NCBI GenBank assembly: GCA_964537505.1
Contig: CAZICK010000070.1
Span: forward strand, 1 to 20,450
DNA: 20,450 bases
Reading direction: 5' to 3'
Origin: DAINBT01 sp036732785
GTDB lineage: Bacteria > Planctomycetota > Phycisphaerae > Sedimentisphaerales > SM23-30
In this document: one piece after another, positions 8,008-15,580 of the stretch
Numbering within the stretch: the stretch's first letter is position 1
Layout: the number at the start of each line of letters is the position of its first letter
Made by a program: the position numbers and the translations under genes
Notes under the pieces: generated by a model
Told to the model about the DNA's origin: nothing
Databases searched by the model: none
What the model saw: only the letters and a program-made list of their open reading frames with translations

Positions 8008-9114
8008 TTACGAAACCTTTGGATATACAATCACTTTGATGCACTGGTCCAGTTTTTTGGTCGTCAGTTCCAGGGCCTCGGGAATCTCGTCCAGATTGAA
8101 TTTGTGCGTAATCATCTTGCCCAGCGGAATCCGCCCGTCAACCACCGCATCGACCATCCTCTGAAACGCACGGGTCATATCCAAATCATCCTGATATACA
8201 GGATTAAGCGTGTGATGAACGGTAATCTCCTTACGGAAGATTTCACGCATACTGCCGATATGTTGTTTATGACTGGTTTTGGTTTCCACGTTCATTCCGG
8301 TCATTCTGCCGCCCCGAGCCAGACACTGAATAGCCATATTGAACGCGTCTTTCTCCCGAGAAAGATCGTCAGAAATGCACATGATGCAGGCATCGGCGCC
8401 TTTGCCGTTGGTGTTTTTGCGAATTTTGTCGGCTATCTCCTCGGCGCTCATCTTCGAACGGTCATAAACAAAATCGGCCCCCATCTTACTGGACATCTTT
8501 AGGCGGTTGGGATATATCTCAATCGTATGTACAACAGCACCCGGCGTCTCCGCCTTGATCGCACCGAGCGTTGTCAACCCCAGCGGCCCCTGGCCGACCA
8601 GCAGTACATGTTCGCCAGACTTGATCTGGGCCGGATACGCGCAGCCGATATAAGCGCCGTGAAACATTTCGGAAAGAGGAACCGCCTCAACTGGAAAATC
8701 CTTGGGAACCTTGGCATATACTTCCCAATCGGGACGATTATTGATCTGCACCGGCGTATATTCGCAGAACGCGCCATGCTGCGTGTAAAGCACCAGCCGA
8801 TCGCCCAGTTGCACATTGGTTACGTTCTTGCCTACTTTCACCACGTCACCGCACACCTCGTGACCCATAATCTGCGGATAATAATCGTGAAATCCCTCAA
8901 ACGAACCGTCATATATATGGCCGTCAGTGGCATTGCAGATCGAGGACACCACAACTTTGATCAACACCTGATCGTCCGTGATCGTGGGCTTATCAATATC
9001 TTTGACTGCAAAATGTCCTGGCTTTTCGACAATAGCAGCTTTCATTTGCTCGCCTTTTCCTTTGGCGGTAAACTTCGGACCACCTTGACTAATTTCTGTC
9101 TCTCTTACTAGCAT
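8008..9114 (-). CDS. Zinc-type medium-chain alcohol/polyol dehydrogenase
   Basis: This 368-residue member of the medium-chain dehydrogenase superfamily oxidises a hydroxyl of an alcohol, polyol or sugar using a nicotinamide cofactor. The catalytic zinc site shows C60 (SSICNATDG) and H85-E86 (GHEVCG). The four-Cys structural zinc lobe of classical alcohol dehydrogenases is not visible. The Rossmann motif GQGPLGLTTLG is followed by an acidic residue in HTIEIYP, which favours NAD over NADP. Two starts are possible. The ATG at 9114 has AGGAG nine bases upstream. The ATG at 9045 (MKAAIVEKPG, the usual family beginning) has a purine-rich GGAAAAGG. The longer form would carry a polar 23-residue extension. 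A short palindrome sits just upstream at 9138-9148. The substrate is unknown. Confidence 0.85.
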   Translation of the reverse strand: MLVRETEISQGGPKFTAKGKGEQMKAAIVEKPGHFAVKDIDKPTITDDQVLIKVVVSSICNATDGHIYDGSFEGFHDYYPQIMGHEVCGDVVKVGKNVTNVQLGDRLVLYTQHGAFCEYTPVQINNRPDWEVYAKVPKDFPVEAVPLSEMFHGAYIGCAYPAQIKSGEHVLLVGQGPLGLTTLGAIKAETPGAVVHTIEIYPNRLKMSSKMGADFVYDRSKMSAEEIADKIRKNTNGKGADACIMCISDDLSREKDAFNMAIQCLARGGRMTGMNVETKTSHKQHIGSMREIFRKEITVHHTLNPVYQDDLDMTRAFQRMVDAVVDGRIPLGKMITHKFNLDEIPEALELTTKKLDQCIKVIVYPKVS

Positions 9115-9137
9115 CTTTGAAATCTCCTATGTTAATA

Positions 9138-9148
9138 TTGTCTGACAA
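9138..9148. promoter_or_regulatory. Short palindrome upstream of dehydrogenase gene
   Basis: TTGTCTGACAA is an 11-base palindrome centred about 29 bases before the dehydrogenase start. A wider 16-base form with ATTGT and ACAAT arms spans 9137-9152. It could be a regulator site in the 83-base gap after the isomerase gene. Such a short palindrome can arise by chance, and no matching second copy was seen. Confidence 0.18.
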
Positions 9149-9197
9149 CAATCTCAGTTACAAAAACTCAACTACAACTCTTATGCCTGGTTAAATA

Positions 9198-10130
9198 CTA
9201 CTTGTTTGCGAAATACCCGGCCAGGGCGCTATGATCTTCAGCTATGCACACCGCGTTCAACGCCGCCGCCCCCATCGGCCCTTGCATCAGTGCTTTGCCG
9301 GCATTCAGATGCGGCTCGATAGTAGCCGATTTTATGCCGGCCAGTTTACCCCGGCTTTGCAGCTTAGCTACCTTCTGCAGTTGTGCAAATGACTGCGTCG
9401 CGCCCGTGCCGATCTTACACCCGCAAATCAGATCGCCCGGATTGCCACGCGGAATATCGGAATACACCCGCCGCATATCATAATCCCCCGTCCACTTCAC
9501 AGCGTCTTTTATATGCAGATAGCCTATACAGTCCGCCTCGCCCAGCGTCGTAAGCGCTTTTATGGGATCGACGCTGCCATGCCACCAGTTCGTACCATCG
9601 AAAGTGTATTTCAGATTAGCCTGGCCGATTTTCTTGAGTATATCCAGCGACCATTCCAGTCGGCTGGTCATATCATGCGCTTCCACCTCGACGCAAATCG
9701 TAATGTCATACCCCTGCGCTTTTTTGAGCGCCGCGCCGATATACTTCATAATCAATGAAATGTCCGGTTCCTTATCATAAGTGAACATGTTCAGATAAGT
9801 GTTTATCACCTTGGCATCCAGTTGATGGGCCAACTCCACCACTTCCAGCATATACCTGGAATACTGATCCGGCTTCTCATTGTGTTTAGGCTCGAATGAA
9901 AACGGCCCATTCACTGCCGCAAACGCGATTCCATATTTCCTGGCTATCTTCCTGGTTCGCGTCAGATCGAGGTCAGGCCCATACGGATCCATTTCTTCTT
10001 TTGTGATATCATGATTTTTAGGCCAATACTCAGCTAGTTTGATACCCAGCGGCCACATTATGTTGGCTGCTATCTGTTCAAAATCCAGCCCCAGATTACC
10101 CGGCCCTTGTGTATTAAGTGCTACATCCAT
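9198..10130 (-). CDS. TIM-barrel sugar isomerase/epimerase family protein
   Basis: This 310-residue protein fits the xylose-isomerase-like TIM-barrel family (AP endonuclease 2 fold). Members isomerise, epimerise or dehydrate sugars and inositol derivatives with a divalent metal. The usual four metal-ligand positions are readable: E148 or E150 (ICVEVEAHD), D178 (YTFDGTNWWHG), H206 (YLHIKDAV) and E272 (ATIEPHLN). There is no signal peptide, so it is cytoplasmic. The start is supported by AAAGGA seven bases upstream. It lies between two medium-chain dehydrogenases, which suggests it rearranges a keto-sugar made by one of them. Length is normal for the family. The exact reaction cannot be read from the sequence. 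Confidence 0.8.
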   Translation of the reverse strand: MDVALNTQGPGNLGLDFEQIAANIMWPLGIKLAEYWPKNHDITKEEMDPYGPDLDLTRTRKIARKYGIAFAAVNGPFSFEPKHNEKPDQYSRYMLEVVELAHQLDAKVINTYLNMFTYDKEPDISLIMKYIGAALKKAQGYDITICVEVEAHDMTSRLEWSLDILKKIGQANLKYTFDGTNWWHGSVDPIKALTTLGEADCIGYLHIKDAVKWTGDYDMRRVYSDIPRGNPGDLICGCKIGTGATQSFAQLQKVAKLQSRGKLAGIKSATIEPHLNAGKALMQGPMGAAALNAVCIAEDHSALAGYFANK

Positions 10131-10208
10131 TCTGTCATCCTTTCTTGTTATACTGATAACGATTGAGTTTTCGCTTACGCGGCTCTACGTGTCCCGTTTT
10201 CTTATTAC

Positions 10209-10269
10209 TCAAACTGACCATACTACTAGTGCCTCGTGCCTGTTGCCTTCAAACTGACCTATCGGTCAG
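10209..10269. repeat. 11-bp direct repeats 40 bp apart, with a hairpin
   Basis: TCAAACTGACC occurs at 10209-10219 and again, identical, at 10249-10259. The second copy also forms a hairpin with the following bases: CTGACC (10254-10259) pairs with GGTCAG (10264-10269) around a four-base loop. The element fills much of the 145-base gap between the dehydrogenase ending at 10276 and the isomerase starting at 10130. It could be a paired regulator site or an RNA element at the 3' end of the dehydrogenase message. The short T run after the hairpin on the minus strand (TTTG) makes a terminator unlikely. Confidence 0.35.
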
Positions 10270-10275
10270 GTGGAA

Positions 10276-11277
10276 TTACTTATTTATATCAACTACCACC
10301 TTCAAATACTTGTCAGGATTATTGCGTATCTTGTCCAGCCACGGGCCGACTTCCTCCAGCCTTATCACCTCGGAAATCAACTCTCCCAGTTTCAACCTGC
10401 CCGCAGCCACGTGCCCCACGCTTTCAACCATCAGCTTCTGAATCTTTCCTCTGTCCTGCACCGGAGAGCACATCGTCAACTCTTTCAACTGAAAATTAAA
10501 GGTATTAAGTCTGCGACCCCGCTTCGGATGCCCGAACGATACGATCTTTCCCCGGCGTCTTATCACTTTCACCGCATCGTCGAGCGTTGGCTCCTGCGGC
10601 AGAATGTCATCGCCCATCGCATCGAGCACCACGTCCGCTTGGCCGATGAATTCCCTTGTTTGTTCTACTATCTTCTCCGATCGTGGGTTATATGCCGCAT
10701 CGCAGCCAAGGGTCAGCCCTTTTTCTCTTCGCATCGGGTACAAATCCCATCCGACCACCTTAGCCGCGCCAAGAATCCTCGCCCTTTGCGCCATCACCAG
10801 CCCCCCCGGGCCAAGCCCGACAATAAGCACCCGGCTGGAAGAATCTATATCCGCCGCCGCCACCGCCCGTACAGCCGCCGTCATCAGTTCGATCATCGGC
10901 GCGTCAACCGCGGGAACTTCTTTCGGTACCTTGACAAAATTCAGTTTCCCCGGCTTGACCGCCACATATTCGGCAAACGCCCCGAAACAAAACCACCACG
11001 AAACCTTATCCCCCACCTCGAAGCCCTCAATCTCGTCACCGCAGGCCACAATCTCGCCGAACGGCTCATGTCCAAACACGAACGGCATCAATTCCATATA
11101 CGCTTCGTGACCGTCATAAATATCCGGATCGGAACCGGTACAGATGGCAGCCGTCTCCAGCTTAACCAGCACTTCATCCGGCTTGACCTGAGGGATTGCC
11201 ACCTGCTTGTATTGCAGATCTTTCGGACCGGCCAGCACCTGCGCCCACATCAATCCGTTTGGTTGATTGCCTTTCAT
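10276..11277 (-). CDS. Zinc-type medium-chain dehydrogenase
   Basis: This 333-residue medium-chain dehydrogenase is related to the one at 8008-9114 but clearly diverged. The catalytic zinc region shows C46 (AAICTGSDPDIYDG) and H70-E71 (FGHEPFGE). The Rossmann motif GLGPGGLVMAQ is followed by D in VVGWDLYP, which favours NAD. The structural zinc Cys lobe appears absent. The start is the ATG at 11277, with only a short AGG seven bases upstream; a second Met at residue 10 is possible. It follows the SSS symporter gene after a probable terminator, so it may open a separate transcript with the isomerase, the second dehydrogenase and the mutarotases. Oxidation of a sugar or polyol is likely from context; the substrate is unknown. 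Confidence 0.83.
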   Translation of the reverse strand: MKGNQPNGLMWAQVLAGPKDLQYKQVAIPQVKPDEVLVKLETAAICTGSDPDIYDGHEAYMELMPFVFGHEPFGEIVACGDEIEGFEVGDKVSWWFCFGAFAEYVAVKPGKLNFVKVPKEVPAVDAPMIELMTAAVRAVAAADIDSSSRVLIVGLGPGGLVMAQRARILGAAKVVGWDLYPMRREKGLTLGCDAAYNPRSEKIVEQTREFIGQADVVLDAMGDDILPQEPTLDDAVKVIRRRGKIVSFGHPKRGRRLNTFNFQLKELTMCSPVQDRGKIQKLMVESVGHVAAGRLKLGELISEVIRLEEVGPWLDKIRNNPDKYLKVVVDINK

Positions 11278-11350
11278 TCAATAACCTGTTAACTTTCGCA
11301 ATTTTTGGCTTCTAAGGCCCTGTTCTAACTTTGCGTATAAGCAACACACA

Positions 11351-11371
11351 AGAAAAAGTGCGAACTCGCAC
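11351..11371 (-). terminator. Probable rho-independent terminator after SSS symporter
   Basis: On the minus strand the stem GTGCG/CGCAC (extendable by one pair) closes a tiny loop and is followed directly by TTTTTCTT. It starts six bases after the stop codon of the symporter gene. The stem is short, so termination may be partial. The position and U-run are what is expected at the end of that transcript. Confidence 0.5.
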
Positions 11372-11376
11372 AACCT

Positions 11377-13083
11377 TTAGCGAAGGAAGTAATACAAAAC
11401 AAACATCGTAATAAGCAAAATTGCCGTTATCGACCTGGCATCGCCGATACCGGTCAACTTACCATACGTTATAGCTTTCAACGGATGGTCCCAGCAGACA
11501 TTTTTCAGTCTCTCATTGTCTATCTTGGGCGTCACCAGACTCACCGCCACGTATATCACAACACACATGGCACACAATATCGGCCCGGCTAGCATAAACG
11601 GTATCCCAATCCCATAAGCAGGATCGGTTACCAGCCCGCCAAACGCCTCTTCCTTGGGAATTCCCATAATAAGTCTGCCGATATTCGGCATATCCATCAC
11701 AAAATAGATCAATCCCACCACACAACCCACCGCAAACGTAGTCAACGCCGCTTTGTTCGTGCCGCCCCGCCAAAACACACCCAACACAAAAACCGTTGTA
11801 ACTGCCGGTGCGAAGATCATCGGTATCTTATTGATCGCCTGGAAGATAGTCCCGAACTGATCGCCCTGCGTGGACCATAATATCGCCAGTATCATAACCA
11901 CACCCGAACTTATCTTGCCGATAGAAACCTGTTTTGCGTCAGAGGTCTCCGGTTTGATGCGTTTGACGATATCAACCGAAATCAACGTTGCGCAACTGTT
12001 AAGCGCCGCCGCTATCGTACTCATCAGCGCCGCAAGCAGCCCCGCCGTTAGCAGCCCCTTGATACCATTCGGTATCAATTCGTTTATCATTGTCGGCATC
12101 GTCAGGTTATAGTCTATCTTACCCGTCTCCGGGCTGATGATATTAATAGCGCCGTGCTTGTACATCAGATAACCGATTACTCCCGGGAAAACCATCAGAA
12201 ACACGGGCAAAATCTTAAGAAAACCAGCAAACAGCGGTCCTTTTTGTGCGTCGTCCAGGCTTCTCGAGCCTAGTACCCGCTGCACAATCGTTTGGTCCGA
12301 ACACCAATACCAGATCCCCAAAATCGGATAACCAAGCAGTACCGCCAGCCATGAAAGCTCATTTAAATGTCCCTGGCTGTCTCTAATATTATGCACCATG
12401 CTCATCTGGTCCGGCTTAAGCTCTTTGTAAAAATCACTGGTGTTGTTGATACCCAGCTTCGGAAGATAATATATGCCCAAAACCACCACCAGGATAGCAC
12501 CCCCCAACAGCAGAAAGGTCTGGATCGTTTCGGTCACCACCACCGCTTTCAAACCGCCCAATATGGTGTAGATCACCGTCACAATTGAAATGATCAGAAT
12601 CGACCAGAAAATCGGCATGCCCAGAAAAGTCTCAAACAGCTTCGCCGCCGCAAAAAGACTGATCCCGATATGAATCAACATCGCACCAAAAATCGCCACC
12701 ACTGCCAGACACGTTCGCGCGTGTGTACCGTAACGTTTTTCCAGGTACTCCGGCAGCGTTGCTATCTTGCTCTTGAAATAAAATGGCGCAAACACCAGAC
12801 CCAGAATAATCAGACAGAAAGACGCCATCCATTCAAAATTACCGATCACCAGCCCTACCCGTGCACCATCTGCCGCCAGACCTACTATGTGGATAGTCGA
12901 TATGTTCGATGCAAAAAGTGCCGCCCCGATACTAAACCACCCCAGCGACTTACCCGCCAGAAAGTACTGCTGACTGGAGGCATCCTTTCGATATCCTACC
13001 CATATACCAATAATCATGATCCCGATCAGGTAGGCGATAATAACCGCCAGATCAAGTGCTCCGATTGCCATTTCTGCTAACAT
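11377..13083 (-). CDS. SSS-family sodium/solute symporter (SGLT-like)
   Basis: This 568-residue protein of many membrane helices imports a solute with sodium. It has the family features of SGLT-type sugar symporters: SIGAALFASNISTIHIVG (about 51-68) in the first core helix, WYWCSDQTIVQRVL (258-271) as in vSGLT, and AALMSTIAAALNS (351-363). S355 and T356 in the last segment correspond to the paired Na-site serines of vSGLT by eye alignment. The start at 13083 has AAAGGG about eight bases upstream. A promoter-like pair lies at 13318-13346 and a probable terminator directly follows, so it could be its own transcription unit between the secreted LamG proteins and the dehydrogenases. A sugar is the likely substrate from the context. 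Confidence 0.88.
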   Translation of the reverse strand: MLAEMAIGALDLAVIIAYLIGIMIIGIWVGYRKDASSQQYFLAGKSLGWFSIGAALFASNISTIHIVGLAADGARVGLVIGNFEWMASFCLIILGLVFAPFYFKSKIATLPEYLEKRYGTHARTCLAVVAIFGAMLIHIGISLFAAAKLFETFLGMPIFWSILIISIVTVIYTILGGLKAVVVTETIQTFLLLGGAILVVVLGIYYLPKLGINNTSDFYKELKPDQMSMVHNIRDSQGHLNELSWLAVLLGYPILGIWYWCSDQTIVQRVLGSRSLDDAQKGPLFAGFLKILPVFLMVFPGVIGYLMYKHGAINIISPETGKIDYNLTMPTMINELIPNGIKGLLTAGLLAALMSTIAAALNSCATLISVDIVKRIKPETSDAKQVSIGKISSGVVMILAILWSTQGDQFGTIFQAINKIPMIFAPAVTTVFVLGVFWRGGTNKAALTTFAVGCVVGLIYFVMDMPNIGRLIMGIPKEEAFGGLVTDPAYGIGIPFMLAGPILCAMCVVIYVAVSLVTPKIDNERLKNVCWDHPLKAITYGKLTGIGDARSITAILLITMFVLYYFLR

Positions 13084-13130
13084 ATTCTGCCCTTTCTGCT
13101 GACTCGTACTTGTTGCCCAAACAAAAACCT

Positions 13131-13157
13131 GTCATTCCCGCGAAAGCGGGAATCCAG
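13131..13157. repeat. dRS3/REP-like inverted repeat
   Basis: ATTCCCGCGAAAGCGGGAAT (13134-13153) is a perfect 8-bp inverted repeat around GAAA, flanked by GTC and CCAG. This matches the widely scattered 'ATTCCC...GGGAAT' element known as dRS3 in Neisseria and seen in many bacteria. In RNA it would fold into a very stable GNRA-loop hairpin in the leader of the symporter message, 51 bases before the start codon. On the minus strand TTTTT follows six bases after the stem, so some attenuation is possible. Confidence 0.75.
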
Positions 13158-13317
13158 TGCTCGATTTCGTCTATTTGTTTTTTTCTCGATTCAGCCTGCC
13201 CAAACTCAGACTATCCTGCCAAAAATATCTGTTGCACATAATCTCCAATGTTGCGCAACGCCTTGCACTGACGGGAGTTACGATCCAAAGCAGGCGCAAA
13301 AACCGCTAAGGATGGAT

Positions 13318-13346
13318 ATACTATCGGATTTGCCCCCAATTGTAAA
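13318..13346 (-). promoter_or_regulatory. Promoter-like pair for SSS symporter gene
   Basis: On the minus strand TTTACA (-35) is separated by 17 bases from TAGTAT (-10). Transcription would start near 13311 and give a leader of about 230 bases that includes the dRS3-like hairpin. The -10 match is only four of six, so this is a candidate by eye. Confidence 0.3.
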
Positions 13347-13397
13347 GTCCCGATTTTGCCTGTCTGGGAAGCCTTTCTGACGCTCGTTCGGCAAATC

Positions 13398-15482
13398 TTA
13401 TGGCCGTATTACGTTCACCTTTTTCACCGGCACCAGCGAAATACTAACAGGTTTTATCGAGCTTTTCGCAACCCAGATGATCAGGTCACTGCCTTCCAGC
13501 CTGTGACGATGACCATAGCGAAAATCTCTACCGTTCTGGCCCTTCTTACCATCGATCTTCAGCGTAACATCGTCTCGCCCCCAGTTCTCGACAATAAAGA
13601 CCGGATTAAACACCGGCGACTGGTCACTGGCCGCCAGTGTCAGTTCGGCAGACGTACTGCCTTCGCTCGTGAGCTTATACGCCCGCTGGGCCATGTCATA
13701 ACCATCGCCATCCAGCCAACTACCCTTTACCGTCAGTTTTGGCGCATAAGCCCAGCTTCGGCCCACAAACGCGAGTTCTTCGATTGTCTTGCCGCTCATA
13801 CCGTAAAGGCCGTTCCACCAGCTTCTGCCGTCTTTTTCGTGGATCGGCGGACTCGATATTGGAAATCCCAGAAAGTGTGTCGGACGATCAGCCGCCTGCG
13901 CCGCTCTCCCGTCACAAATCGCCTGACCCACCGGCCAATGATTACACGCACCGGGAACATTCAGACCCTGTGGTCCTAAAAGGCGGTCATTCAGATAATG
14001 CATTTGATTACCCGGCTCAAAAATAATAAACGGCTTATTTTCTGACTTGAAATTATATATCTGAATAGTCAGATCTTCAGGCAAGCCTTCTTTCTCTTTT
14101 TTAGGGTTCTCCGTAAACCGAAGCGTCGCGCTTTCGCCTTTCATGTTACCCACAAAAGCCCAATCTTCATTGATCACCTCCCCGATCAATTGGCCCGGAT
14201 CCGTAAACGGCAGTGATTCCTGAAACTGCCTCGGATTCCCAAGCGTTCCCGTTTTCCACGTGGGGTTGCGAATAGCCATTTGATCCGGATAGATATAGTA
14301 ATATTCATCCACCCAGCACGCCCGTTCCGTCTTTTCATTAACCCGCCACAGATGATCGTGCGCACTGACCGGCGCATACCGCCAATGCACCACCACCCGT
14401 CCGGGGTGACTCTCTATTACCCGCACATGCGAATACCGACACAGCCGATCCTGCATGTGCTCAAAACATCCTTCTTCATCGTTCCACGCCTCCACGCTCT
14501 GATCAGCCATCCACAAACCGGTTTCCGACACCCACGCCGCCGAGTAACGGCTGCCCCGCCAGAATACCATCCGCACCCCTGACGTGTCGAACCGGACCAC
14601 CACATCAGGGTCCGGCCCAACCGCCCAGAGGTTATCCCACTCATCGTAATACTTCAATTTGCAGTAATACGCACCGAACGGCGCCGAACCTTTCGGACCG
14701 GAAGGCATAATACGCACCGGCAGTTCAGGCTCCGATTCCGGTTTGCCCACGGCGTAAACCGCTTCCATTTCTTCTTTACTCAAGGCCCGGTTATAAATCT
14801 TGACCTCATCCATTATCCCGTCAAAACTAAACCAGCCAGGCAGCGTCCCGTGTTCACGATGAATATTAGACGGCTTCAGTTTCTCGTAGTTCATACCGAT
14901 ACGCAGCTCGGCATCTCCGGCATATTGAATCGGTCCGGTTACCGACAGCTTCCCGGCTTCTTTGCCGTTCAGGTAAAGCGTCAATCCTTCGCTTTTATTG
15001 TAGCTCCCGGCGATATGCGCCCACTGACGCAGACCAATCACAAAACTTTCCGATATGCACTCCTGCCATTCGTCATTGATATACGCCCTCAGCTTAAAGT
15101 CGCCGCGAGGCCCCACCGCGAAGTAATAACCTGCTTGTTCGCTTTTTTGAGTTGCAATCGGACACCAGTTCCACGGATAAGCTCCCTGGGCTACCCACGC
15201 TTCGATAGTAAACTCATCGCCCGGTTGTGGCGCATCGCCAGCCTCGCGAACTATCACCGTGGTATAACCATCGAACCTGATCGCCTTACCCGAAACACCG
15301 GCAACATATTTGAACTCCCCTTCGATCTTATCCTCAATTTGACCGATGCAGTCCATGGCGACATTACCGCTGCCCTCGTCGAACTTCCACCACGCCGCCG
15401 GACTATCGCCCGACGCAAACCCCGAACATACAAGCAACACAATCACCGGCGACATACTTAAAACAGCATATCTTCTTAACAT
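13398..15482 (-). CDS. Secreted LamG-domain protein with VFWRG module
   Basis: This 694-residue protein is probably exported: it has a hydrophobic signal to about residue 25 (SGFASG/DSP). A LamG/concanavalin-like fold follows (about 28-245), with IEAWVAQGAYPWNWCPIATQ and the closing MDEVKIYNRALS. A second region (about 265-410) contains FGAYYCKLKYYDEWDNLW, VVVRFD, MVFWRG, VVVHWRYAP and YYYIYPD. A C-terminal part has CNHWPVGQ and DRPTHFLG. The whole order recurs in the next upstream gene. The second region fits no family I can name with certainty. From memory similar proteins occur in marine polysaccharide loci near ulvan-type lyases, so a lyase or glycan-binding role is possible but unproven. 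AGGAG lies seven bases before the ATG, and the gene follows its paralogue by 98 bases. Confidence 0.8.
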   Translation of the reverse strand: MLRRYAVLSMSPVIVLLVCSGFASGDSPAAWWKFDEGSGNVAMDCIGQIEDKIEGEFKYVAGVSGKAIRFDGYTTVIVREAGDAPQPGDEFTIEAWVAQGAYPWNWCPIATQKSEQAGYYFAVGPRGDFKLRAYINDEWQECISESFVIGLRQWAHIAGSYNKSEGLTLYLNGKEAGKLSVTGPIQYAGDAELRIGMNYEKLKPSNIHREHGTLPGWFSFDGIMDEVKIYNRALSKEEMEAVYAVGKPESEPELPVRIMPSGPKGSAPFGAYYCKLKYYDEWDNLWAVGPDPDVVVRFDTSGVRMVFWRGSRYSAAWVSETGLWMADQSVEAWNDEEGCFEHMQDRLCRYSHVRVIESHPGRVVVHWRYAPVSAHDHLWRVNEKTERACWVDEYYYIYPDQMAIRNPTWKTGTLGNPRQFQESLPFTDPGQLIGEVINEDWAFVGNMKGESATLRFTENPKKEKEGLPEDLTIQIYNFKSENKPFIIFEPGNQMHYLNDRLLGPQGLNVPGACNHWPVGQAICDGRAAQAADRPTHFLGFPISSPPIHEKDGRSWWNGLYGMSGKTIEELAFVGRSWAYAPKLTVKGSWLDGDGYDMAQRAYKLTSEGSTSAELTLAASDQSPVFNPVFIVENWGRDDVTLKIDGKKGQNGRDFRYGHRHRLEGSDLIIWVAKSSIKPVSISLVPVKKVNVIRP

Positions 15483-15580
15483 TTCGCTACTCCTGCACTA
15501 AACCGGTCAAAACATACCTTGTTTAACCTCAATTTTGCAAAACCTCTGCAGTAAACCACACAAACATAAAATTCGCACTT

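Larger units (their letters stand above)
13084..13397. other. 314-bp intergenic region before the symporter gene
   Basis: No gene is supported here. The region holds a promoter-like pair for the symporter (13318-13346), a dRS3-like inverted repeat (13134-13153) and a perfect ten-base palindrome GTTGCGCAAC near 13252-13261. The rest shows nothing recognisable. A short + strand frame running through it encodes VIPAKAGIQ, which is just the repeat read in translation. Confidence 0.6.

Noticed and set aside
7955..8044. N-terminal extension of the cytoplasmic mutarotase
   Set aside because: It overlaps the end of the dehydrogenase gene, lacks a ribosome-binding site and does not match the family, whereas the ATG at 7954 has AGGAG eight bases upstream.
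10270..11292. Long + strand frame opposite the dehydrogenase
   Set aside because: It is antisense to a gene with clear zinc and Rossmann motifs. Its product is rich in His, Arg and Pro with no family pattern, typical of a shadow frame.
13056..13241. Small + strand frame with VIPAKAGIQ
   Set aside because: This peptide is the well-known translation of the dRS3/REP-like repeat at 13131-13157. The frame overlaps the symporter start and has no ribosome-binding site.
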